64,000 nucleotides of DNA, from assembly GCA_020284085.1 (NCBI GenBank), contig JACEVL010000143.1, positions 1,553,246 through 1,617,245 of the forward strand, written 5' to 3'. The DNA comes from Aporrectodea caliginosa (Eukaryota; Annelida; Clitellata; Crassiclitellata; Lumbricidae). Below are positions 36,787-48,700 of this stretch, piece by piece (the first letter of the stretch is position 1; each line of letters opens with the position of its first letter). The position numbers were made by a program, and so were the translations under genes. The notes under the pieces were generated by a model. It was given only the letters and a program-made list of their open reading frames with translations, had not been told where the DNA came from and searched no databases.

Positions 36787-39700
36787 TCACTTGAGACCAG
36801 GAACCATAAATGCATTGGCAAATGACGGAATCTGATGATGTGCCATGAAACTGTAGTGATACGATGAAGAATCGAAATTCCCTTCAGCCAGCAATGCCTG
36901 AGAATTCCACTGGTTCGTAGTGGATGTCTCTGGAACAACTTCAGTTGCTGAAAGACAAAAGAAGATTTAAATTTCATTTGACATATTCTACCCAGTCTAT
37001 GAAAACATAAATTTTTCAAAACAGTTTGGAATATTAGCTGGCTGCTTCTGTTACTGGAATTATAGTATAAAATATAATCAGTGTTATAATATCGCATTTT
37101 AAAATGTTTCAAATGCAATGTAAATTGTCAAACAAAAGGACATTAATGAAGAAATGTTATAATTGAGCTGCATAAAACAGAGCAATATGGATGTGCAGTT
37201 GCAGCTTTTGCCAAACCTGCAGGGATTCAAAACTTCTTTTCCAAGGATTTCTTATATAAATTACTGCATCAGAGCAATTCACTGCTCTCACAACTTCACC
37301 AGCTCTTTGCATAACTTGAGTCATTATACATTAGAAGTTGCACTTTGGTAAAATACAGTATTAAATCAGTGCTAAGAGCTTGATTTAATTAACCAGACTC
37401 CTATCCAGTGTCAACTAGTCTAGGGAAGCCTGCGTTTTCATTTGCGTAAACAACGATGTCGTTCGACATTTGCTCACTCAGTTTCCATTACTTCATACTG
37501 AAGTTGGTTTAGATTTCTGGGACGCCATTGCTTTATGTCTCGTATATTACATCTGTACCTAACATTATAAAAGTAGATACTATGGCAATGTAATGTAGTT
37601 ATGCAAAATATTAATTTCTTCATGCCTAAGATATATGCTAAGAGATATGCTTAAACGCAGAGTAAACTGGCAAGAAACGTGTGATGAAGTGATGTATTGG
37701 TAGAATTGTGCGAGTTCTGAATACATGACCCATAGAACTGCTTCATTAAGGGCAGAACACCACAATACCCCAGACTTCAGTTACCTAGATATCTGTCGGA
37801 CGCTTTTCCAGTTGACTGGTCGACCGGGACAACAGAACAGTCCTCTGTAAGGGTGGTACGACTTGGCTGCCGGTAGAAAAGACCAAATGGTGAATCAAAA
37901 TCTACAGAAGTTGACTGAGCACATCTCTTGTTCAGCGAACCCATATCGTCAGTCGTCAGAGCACTTGGATAAGAACTGTAATCTACAATCGGCAGTTATA
38001 CGTAATACTTAATCTAGACCAACAAATTGGTGGTGCAAAAATAACTTGATTCATGGAAATGTAAGAATCTAACGGTTAAATGTGAAGTTAAATGAAAGAG
38101 TTTTGATTTTTGAGGTATATAACAAAGTGTCTTTACTATTAATCTCTTCACTTTTAACTTTCTTTACCATTACCTTTTTACTTTCAAGTTAATATCAAAA
38201 TGTAAAGTGTGAACAGTAATCCATAAAATGTACAATCTAGGCTGCATACCACATAAGCTCTTGTTTTTGGCTTATGTGGTAGGGATCACATAAGACCTTG
38301 TTTGGGCTTTTATGGTATGGGTTTGTGTGACCATCATGGCACGGTAGCTGACTGGTGTCAGAGACCTAGCCTTGTAAGGCAGAGTGTGTGTGACTTTGAG
38401 CCTCCAAGACTGTAGGGACCTTAAGCATGTCCTTCACATACAAATTCCTAGTTCCATCAAATTATGCTTAGTCATTAGAATGTGGTGCACAATAAATACA
38501 AAAATAATTGCAATGTGACATAGAACTATGTTTAATATAACCAAATTTATATTGGTGATCTATAGCCTTCAGCAACATAGTGGTATTCTAACGCCAGTGT
38601 ACATATTTTGTACCTTTACTACGGTATCTGTGTTGAGAAACATCAATCCAGCAACTTCAACAAGAGATGGCTAATTTAGCATGGCAAAATGATGGCACTG
38701 CCTATAAATTGCCATAAAAGAAGCACAATTGACGTTTATTCACCTGCAGGATGACTGCCAGTTAAGCCCATCGTTCCATGAGAGTGAAGGCGGTGGTTGT
38801 TTTTTCCGTACTGTGTAGCTAAATCGCATCGTCCCGTAGTTGTCTCAAGGCTAACAGGGTCGGTGTAAGGATAATTTGTATAGCTGCATCCAGGGAATGC
38901 TATCTGGTTCTTTGAGAAGAAGTCTGGAGAAATAGATGGACGCGTGGCGGAAGAATTCCTGAGAGAACCACCGAGGAAGCGGTTGGATTGATTGTACACA
39001 CTCCATGCCAACTGATTGCTGTCTGTATTTCCTATTTAATCAGTGAAGACATCCATACAGTGCTGCATTCTGAGAACAATTGAAATAATCAACAAACCCT
39101 TTCCATATTTAACCATTGTCAGTACTTCAAGATATACTTTTCATATGCTTCATTATTCGTTATTTGACCCGATTATGGCTTGGTTTGAATGTACCATCAA
39201 CAATGTTTTGTTCATATACAATGGACCTATAGACTGTCTTCCCCAGTCCCTGGAATTACTAGCTCTCTCACATCCTCAGTTCCGGAAATGCCTTAAGACT
39301 TTCCTGTTCACTGGCCCAGGCACTGCCACCAGTTGAGTGCTGCTGATTTTGAGTAGCGCTATATAAATGTTCCATTACATTACATTACATATAGAAGTTC
39401 CTAAATGTTCTAACATGCATTCTGCTGGAAGTCTGAGGAATAGTTTTGACAGAGGCATATAAGATTGTAAATAAACTCAGCAGTGAACAATCGTTTCTCG
39501 TTATTTGTTGTTGTGATGCAGTGATTGGAAAGGAATCACGTACCGAGGCAGTGGTAGACACGAGATGATGAAGATGTCGACGTACAGGAAGTCCAGCTGA
39601 ATGTAGGTCTCTGGACTGATTGACTGAAGAGGACAGGAGACAACGGAGGAGTAAGGACCGCATTCGATCCTGTTACAGTCTGAAAGTGACATTGAACAGG

Positions 39701-42700
39701 CACAAAATTTCTAGGGTGGTAGAATAGACAGCATACAATATTGGAGAATCCATTTCAAGAAAACCCCTTAACAGCACTCATAACATGTTTATTATTATTG
39801 GCTTATTTTTAAATGTTAGTTATTGTATGTAATTGCAATTTTAATATAGTGCCACTTCAAGAGAAACTAATAAAGGTGCTCTCTGCACTAGCCTATATGA
39901 TGTTAAATATCATTAAATGGCATAATTATGTGATGTATGAGCTATATCATGTGACAGATCCGTAGCCCTGCCATGGGCTGTGTGGTGTAACACACCTGTA
40001 CTCCAGTTATACTTTCACTCCTATGCTAGTCAATGTGCTCTTTCATTTTTAATTAACTCCCAGTAATTTTATCATGTAATCATAGCTGCTTATCTTACTT
40101 TAACCTACAAATAATTGCCAATTTATTACTACATAAATGATTAAGAAATGACCTTCAACATGATGTTCAATTGACTCAAATGATTGGATCCATTTCCATG
40201 ATCAAAGCTAGAAGATCGATCAGACTGCTCGGCAAGTGTCTGCCTAACTCCATCTACCAATTCATGATGAAGCTGACGTGGATGATGACTGTGATGGTAG
40301 TAGAGAGGATACTTTGGTCCAGGAATGAAGCGCATAGGTAAGTAAGTGGTTTCGGCATAGACTGGAGGCAGACGGTGGAAAGAGCCGCTCTGGTGCGGTG
40401 AAGACGAGGCGCCGCAGTGCTCTGCAAAAGTGGACTGAAGTTCTCGGTCCTTTTCGATGTAGAGCTGTGACTCGATTGCGAGCAGCATGTACTCGGTCAG
40501 CAGAAGATGAATCAGATGAACTGAGGCTACAATTGATGCATAAATCACAAACGATACAATATGGTATTGTATTCAAACATTTATAAAGCGCCTCTAGTAG
40601 GGTGAACCGTTCAGAGGCACAAGGCCAGAGAGAAGAAATAGGTTCTGGGAAAAGCAAAGGAGGAAGGGTCACCAGTTAGAATTTGAGAGCGAGTAGATGG
40701 AGACAGCACATTCCAAAGACGAATAACCAATTGAGGTAAAGGACCGGGACTGAGCCACAGCTGTTCTAGTATGAGGAACTAGAAGATCAAGCCTGTTTGA
40801 AGAGCGAACGTTGCAATGAGGCAATAGTAGGTTAAGCAGAGGAATCAAGAGCTTCCTTGACAATAAAGTCTCTGGTAAGAATCATACACAAAGTTCTTCT
40901 GAATTCTTTGAGGAATAGAATGCATTTAGACTGTTTAGACTCCAGATGTTAATAACAGAAAACTGTGATTCATTTTTTTTAGTGAAAACTAGAACTTAAG
41001 ACAGAATGAATGAATGGGCCTGTGAATAAAGTGTTCCTACCGAAGCTCTTGGCATTGTTGATTGTCAGACTGTGTGATATCCTGCCCCCGAGATAAGACC
41101 AGCGCAGTACAAAATCCTGAGCTCTTGTCTCAAAACTTCTTCCATTCTGCTTGTTAGGCTGCTAAATTAAAACAATTTTCTAGTAAGTATATCTACCATG
41201 ATCAAAGAATTGTTTCTACAAAAAGTGATTGTATGGAGGTCAGTTGATAATGTGCTAACTTTTTGATCCCAAGTCCAGGGCTCCAATGTGTAGAACGGCA
41301 GATGGGAACCTCTTTACTGCTGCCTTGGCGGACCTGGGCCATGTTCTAAACCCACTCCTCCCTCCTGTAAAGATATTCTCCTATTCCATGCGTTAGGTTT
41401 ACATAGTCGTACTACGTAGTAGCAAGACTGTGGTGATACTTAGACAATAGAAGCCTCAAGTTCCATTAGACTTCTATCATCACAAATGACTCAATCGGTT
41501 ATTGTTACCGCTGAACAATAGTAATAGTATGTATGTATGTATGTATTAGGACACTTCATACTGCACATTTAAAGTACCTCACAAAAGAGCTTTCTCTGTG
41601 CTAGCCTCTTTGAGGTTAAATGTCATTTACAACTAGACTATTACATCAGGTAGCAAAACAATAATAGAGGAATGGTACTGCAGACCTTGATGATTTTCTG
41701 TTCAACACTGACATCCAGCCACTCGATGAAAGCCTCAACTGTTGCCTGTTTGTGTAACATCTCTCGAAATTCCTTCAGAACAGCAACCGCCAACTGAGCT
41801 ATGCAAGAACAATTAACAATGATTTTATCCAGTACCATAGCATGAATACGGTCAAAATGATGAGCTGTTGCACATAAATTTATATGTAAAATAATAAATT
41901 AGTGTTATCCGATAATGTGCAGATGGTGACAAAGCCTGGGCACAGTGGCGTAACGAAGGGTTTCAGCGCCCGGGGAAAAGGTTGACGACTGCACCCCTTT
42001 AAATTTTCTTGTTGACTTTTAATCGTTCTTGTCATAGTACTGTGTACCACTGAAAACTAATTTTGCGCCCCTCTAGTGCTGTGCCCGGGGGCGCCTGCCC
42101 CCTCTGCCCCCCAACGTTACGCCACTGGCCATACATGCAAGATTCGAAGGAAAAAGACACCAAGGCTGAGCCAGACAATGCTGGATAAACAATATAAATA
42201 ATATAACATCACTTTGACTGATGCTAAGGGAAACAATGGACAAATGACCAAGGAAAATGGAGATAATTTATTCGTACCCATCGCCGCCAACTCGCTCTGG
42301 CGTCATAAACTGATGATTATGGTGATGATCCAATGCAGGTACATGGCAATAGGCTTCTGAGAATTTCAATATGATGTACAAATATAATTATCACACAATA
42401 AAATAGAAAAATTACAACCAAATCTAAGATAGGTTCAATTACAAGGCATTTCACACATAAATGATTTCACATGGATTGACTCTCCCTTCCTCCCTTTCCT
42501 CCACTCGCTCTCTTCCTCCCTTTCCTCCATTTCGCTCTCTTCCTCCCTTTCCTCCATTTCGCTCTCTTCCTCCCTTTCCTCCATTTCGCTCTCTTCCTCC
42601 CTTCCTCCACTCCGCTCTCTTCCTCCCTTTCCTCCATTTCGCTCTCTTCCTCCCTTTCCTCCACTTCGCTCTCTTCCTCCCTTTCCTCCACTCGCTCTCT

Positions 42701-45700
42701 TCCTCCCTTTCCTCCATTTCGCTCTCTTCCTCCCTTTCCTCCACTCGCTCTCTTCCTCCCTTTCCTCCATTTCGCTCTCTTCCTCCCTTTCCTCCATTTC
42801 GCTCTCTTCCTCCCTTTCCTCCATTTCGCTCTCTTCCTCCCTTTCCTCCATTTTCGCTCTCTTCCTTCCTTTCCTCCATTTCGCTCTCTTCCTCCCTTTC
42901 CTCCATTTCGCTCTCTTCCTCCCTTTCCTCCACTTCTCTCTCTTCCTCCCTTTCCTCCATTTCGCTCTCTTCCTCCCTTTCCTCCACTTCGCTCTCTTCC
43001 TCCCTTTCCTCCATTTCGCTCTCTTCCTCCCTTTCCTCCATTTCGCTCTCATCCTCCCTTTCCTCGAATTCGCTCTCTTCCTCCCTACCCTCTATTTCGC
43101 TCTCTTCCTCCCTTTGCTCCATTTCGCTCTCTTCCTCCCTTTGCTCCATTTCGCTCTCTGTCTCCCTACCCTCCATTTCGCTCTCTTCCTCCCTTTCCTC
43201 CATTTCGCTCTCTTCCTCCCTAGCCTCCATTTAACTCTCTTCCTCCCTTTCCTCCATTTTGCTCTCTTCCTCCCTTTCCTCCATTTTGCTCTCTTCCTCC
43301 CTTTCCTCCAATTCGCTCTCTTCCTCCCTTTCCTCCAATTCGCTCTCTTCCTCCCTAGCCTCCATTTCGCTCTCTTCCTCCCTTTCCTCCATTTCGCTCT
43401 CGTCCTCCCTTTCCTCCATTTCGCTCTCTACCTCCCTTTCCTCCATTTCGCTCTCTTCCTCCCTAGCCTCCATTTAACTCTCTTCCTCCCTTTCCTCCAT
43501 TTTGCTCTCTTCCTCCCTTTCCTCCAATTCGCTCTCTTCCTCCCTTGCCTCCAATTCGCTCTCTTCCTCCCTTTCCTCCATTTCGCTCTGTTCCTCCCTT
43601 TCCTCCATTTCGCTCTCGTCCTCCCTTTCCTCCATTTCGCTCTGTTCCTCCCTTTCCTCCATTTCGCTCTCTTCCTCCCTTTCCTCCATTTCACTCTCTT
43701 CCTCCCTTTCCTCGATTTCACTCTCTTCCTCCCTTTCCTCCATTTTGCTCTCTTCCTCCCTTTCCTCCATTTTTGCTCTCTTCCTCCCTACCCTCCACTT
43801 CGCTCTCTTCCTCCCTAGCCTCCATTTAACTCTCTTCCTCCCTTTCCTCCATTTTGCTCTCTTCTTCCCTTTCCTCCATTTTGCTCTCTTCCTCCCTTTC
43901 CTCCAATTCGCTCGCTTCCTCCCTTTCCTCCATTTCGCTCTCTTCCTCCCTTTCCTCCATTTCGCTCTCTTCCTCCCTTTCCTCCAATTCGCTCTCTTCC
44001 TCCCTTTCCTCCATTTCGCTCTCTTCCTCCCTTTCCTCCATTTCGCTCTCTTCCTCCCTTTCCTCCATGTCACTCTTCCTTCCTTTCCTCCATTTCACTC
44101 TCTTCCTCCCTACCCTCCATTTTGCTCGCTTTCTCCCTACCCGCCATTTCGCTCTCTTCCTCCCTTTCGCTCTCTTCCTTCCTTTCCTCCATTTCCCTCT
44201 CTTCCTCCGTGTCCTCCAATTCGCTCTCTTCCTCTCTACCCTCCATATCGCGCTCTTCCTCCCTTTCCTCCATTTCGCTCTCTTCCTCCCGTTCTTCCAT
44301 TTCGACCTCTTCCTCCCTCTCCTCCATTTGCTCTCTTCCTCCCTTTCCTCCATTTCTCGCACTCTTCCTCCCTTTCCTCCATTTCGCTCTCTTCCTCCAT
44401 TTCGCTCTCTTCTTCCCTTTCCTCCATTTCTCTCTCTTCTTCCCTTTCCTCCATTTCGCTCTCTTCCTACCTTTCCTCCATTTCGCACTCTTCCTCCCTT
44501 TCGCTCTCTTCTTCCCTTTGCTCCATTTCGCTTCTTCTTCTTCCCGTTCCTCCATTTCGACCTCTTCCTCCCTTTCCTCCATTTCGCTCTCTTCCTCCCT
44601 TTCCTCCATTTCGCACTCTTCCTCCCTTTCCTCCCATTTCGCTCCTCTTCCTCCCTTTCCCTCCATTTCGCTCTCTTCTTCCCTTTCCTCCATTTCGCTC
44701 TCTTCCTACCTTTCCTCCATTTCGCACTCTTCCTCCCTTTGCTCCATTTCGCTCTCTTCCTCCCTTTGCTCCATTTCGCTCTCTTCCTCCCTTTCCTCCA
44801 TTTCGCTCTCTTCCTCCCTTTCCTCCATTTCGCTCTCTTCCTCCCTTTCCTCCATAATTATATAATTTCCCAAAGAACTGATGTAAAATGTTATTACTTT
44901 TAACCTCCAACCGACAGAGAATCCCACACACTGCACTACACAGTGGCATAACGAAGGGTTTCAGCGCCCGGGGAAAGGTTGACGACTGCGCCTTTAAATT
45001 TTCTTGTTGACTTTTAATCGTTCTTGTCATAGTACTGTGTACCACTGAAAGCTAATTTTGCGCCCCTCTAGTGCTGCGCCCGGGGGCGGCTGCCCCCTCT
45101 GTTCCCCTTTCGTTATGTCACTGCCTAGGAAGAATTTCACAAAGGCACCGAAAATGGACAGATAAGTGGGTCGTTTGATTTTTAATAAATACTGGTTTTC
45201 TGTGTTGAAAACTGTGCTTCATAATAGGCTCAAGGCATGGTTTGAAAATTTGGTGGTAGTGTAGATAAAGGTTATTTAGTTGCTTTTTGAGATGTTTCAT
45301 TTTGCAGCTATCATGACAGTACTGTGGTGCTTTAGGTGGTAGTAGGGTCGTCGTTTCTTAAGATGGTTTGTTTGGTGGTCATGATGTTGTTGGCTGACTT
45401 ACAGTCACTGCAGTTGTCAAAGTCACCGACATCAATGGTGGAGCAGAATCCATGGCAATCAATTCCATTCAGATCGATCATGTCAATATCGGCAATCATC
45501 TGATTGACCAGCTGAGCATCGTAGAGCACAGGACGAGACGTCTGCAAAAATCCATTTAAGTCAAAAACCATATTGTAATGGAAACATTGGGAACTCACAC
45601 TGCCATCACTTCACAGCACACTGCATTTTGCAAAAAGGCAGGAAAATGGCTGAATGGTAAGAAGATGGCATAAGATCAGGACATGGGTTTGATACCCACT

Positions 45701-48700
45701 AGCCATATAAGGTTGACTCAGCCTTCCACTCCCTAGGGGTGACTAAAATGAGCAGTAGGACAGACGAGTGCTTTGCGAAAACATATCATACAGCCAGATT
45801 TCCAAAATAATACCAACCTGTGCAAGATGAAGAAATGAAGCCTGGCGCTTCAGTGCTGAGGCGAACCGACGTCCAGCGGCAAGTTTCTTGTCACTGAAGC
45901 CTTTTGAGATGTTTGCCAGAGCCTCTCTCAACCAGTTCTCCCAACTCTTTGCCAGGGTTCGAATATCACAGAGCAAACTACAAGATTATCATATCCAATC
46001 CAGTTTAACACAGAAAGCGTTTGTAACCAGACTCAAGTTAATAACGCCTGTCAGGTTAAGAATTAGGCCTACTTTGCCTGAGCAGAACTTCATGAGTTTT
46101 ATTTGCATTAGGGCCTAGATATAATTTCTGGTCGCTTAGTTTAACATCCCTTTATGACTTCACACATATAATATTATATTCAATTAACTTGTACTGCTTT
46201 GTCTAGTAAAACATAATCATTAAAATTTCCTGAAACAGCACAAATATGTTTGTAAAACCCAACTTAAGAAATATATATGCTGTCTATCCAGGTCATGACT
46301 CACTTTTCTGGCATTTCTTGCATCGTGGCAGGAATTAAGACATCAATTAAAGTCTAAAATGGAATAAACAACAGTTTTAAGCCAGTATGTTCCAGGTTGC
46401 AGTGTTAAATGCTAACCAGCTTCGAGCTGCTTAATTTCACTGTGCCTGCCAGCATCATATCCACAGAGCCTAGCCATCATCATCATCATCATCATCATCA
46501 TCACCCATGTCTTTATACTGGGAATAAAGCTGTATTGTAATCCATCAATTCAATTTCTCATGACACTGTGAAGTTCCTCTCAAAGAGATGCTATATAATG
46601 GCAATTACATCTATTCAAATTGATAATGTAATAGGTCAATCAATCATTTACCAATCACTGTCCCTGCCAGCATGTCCAAATGGATCCCATATAGGACCCA
46701 TACTTCCATATGAGACCCATATGGAGCCCATATGGAAGTGCTGGCAAAGGTGTGCTAACCGCTTAGTAACAGTGGATGTGAACAGATGAGATCATTGTAT
46801 TCTGACCTGATAGACAACCGAATCACAGATGCAGATGATGTCTGCAACAACGTCATATTCTGTGAGGCTGTACAGATGTTCCGGAATTCCATGCCAGAAA
46901 TGCATCATATAGTTCTCGATCTAACAGATCATAAATCTCTTGAATTAGAAATTCATTATAATTATGTCAAAGTTCACTCTTTACACGTAGAATTAAAAAT
47001 ACAGAATCAACAAATCTACATCTTATTTTACCTACTGCTGAATAATAATACTAACAATAATAAGAATAAATTTTTATTTAAATTAAAATTTATTAATATT
47101 GTATTGCATTGTATTTACGCATTTGTAAAGCGTCTCTAGTAGGGTGAACCATTCAGAAGCGTTCCCAGTGCACAAGGGCCTGCGAAAAGAAACAGGTTTT
47201 GAGAAAAGCGAAGGAAGAGGAGAGACTGGTAGATAGAACTGTAGAGCAGACAGAAGGAAAGAGCATTCCAAAGAGAGGACCAATAGAGGTAAAAGATCGA
47301 GACTGAGCCATAGCAATATTATTGACAGCAGGCATACCTCTGCATGATATGATCAGAGGCAAACATCATACAATACAGATAGCTCAGACTGCTTCACAAC
47401 ACTGAAAATATTGAAAGATGAAGTTCTGAGGGCCATCTCCTCTTCTCTGGTGGGTTTAGCTGGTGACCCTGATTTTGTCACGCCACAGTATCTGAAGGAC
47501 ATCATAGCCTTTGGAGTGCATGATAACTTCGTATGAGTGACCTTATCAATAACTGAAAACTTTTGAAGTGTGGAAAGTTTTGAGCTGTAACCCTTTCAAG
47601 ACACGGTCAGGCATGCTTGCAATTCTGCTGTTTGATCCTAAACAGTATGGTACACAATAATAACTTACAATATTAACAATTAACAAAGTTGTGATGACAA
47701 CAGCTTACTTCGGTAAAAGCACCAGCAAGCGTTGAATCAAGAATGCATTGCGAATGTGTCTTATACATCACCAGGAAGGTATCAACCTGTCAGAACCAGA
47801 ACCAAAATCATATTCAGGTAATATAATCTTACAAGACTGATCAATCAATTTTCAAGATTTTGCCTTAGTTAAAGAATCTACTGTAAACTTATCTAATTTG
47901 AAGATTTCTATAGCGCCATAATCATCATAATGCACAAAGTATCAATATATTGTCACTTAAAAGTAAGACCACAGTCCATAATCTAACCTAGTCCTTTTCC
48001 CCTGATAAGTTCAGTCAAAAATAGCCTACACAGAACTGTTTTATTTGATTTGTGGAAACTACACTGCATATACATATAGCACAAAATCAATCAATCAATC
48101 AATCAAAATTTGATACAGCACCCATACAAGATGCCTACTCAGAGGCACTTCCGGCTCAACCATGGCTAAAGAGAAACGTTTTAAAGGATCGATAGAATGC
48201 CGAAATGTTTGCCCTAGGTAGGAGTCTCCAGCGGAAGGCTGCTCCAGGTGGTTGGGCCCACAACGGAGAAAGCCAGGTGTTGATATACCGTACATGGGAA
48301 AGATCAAGCCAAAGCTTCATATGTACCCTCAGCATTTTGTTTTTAAGAATAAATACTAATAATTTTGATATGTTGGTCAGCCACTTTATGTGAGAATAAA
48401 CATATGTTTAATCAGTGTTGAAAGGGCAAGGGTTTTGCCTTACTTCTGTAAATCTGCTCCCTTCACAATGTTTATCACATGTGCTAACCACAGAGAGTTG
48501 CTTATCATCACATGAAGTGTCCTTCTTATCAGTTTGATTCCCCGAAAATGCTATTCACAAGAGTCACGTCCATAACTTTCCCAGAATAAAACAGATATTC
48601 TGAGCTCTATGTAGAAAAGATGACACAAATATCTGACGTTTCCACTCACGTCCTAAGTGTCCAACAAACACACTTGATATAGTGACTTGTAATAATAAAT

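Larger units (their letters stand above)
35646..37450. repeat. Segmental tandem duplication, copy B
   Basis: This is the second copy of 33968-34795. It contains a second PSMD2 terminal exon, a roughly 354-bp insertion (35969-36322), a second 3' UTR block and the only RFX6 last exon. Similarity to copy A resumes at about 37235 and ends near 37450. Confidence 0.88.

Noticed and set aside
42435..45045. Many overlapping long frames on both strands (up to 451 codons), Arg/Glu- or Leu/Ser/Pro-rich
   Set aside because: They are translations of the 27-bp minisatellite. They lie in an RFX6 intron and have no non-repeat domain.
46655..46750. Cluster of CCATATGG-like palindromes similar to 50790-50880 and 56460-56580
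   Set aside because: These probably belong to a diverged repeat family (CCCTGCCAG ... CCCATATGG), but I could not define ends or target duplications.
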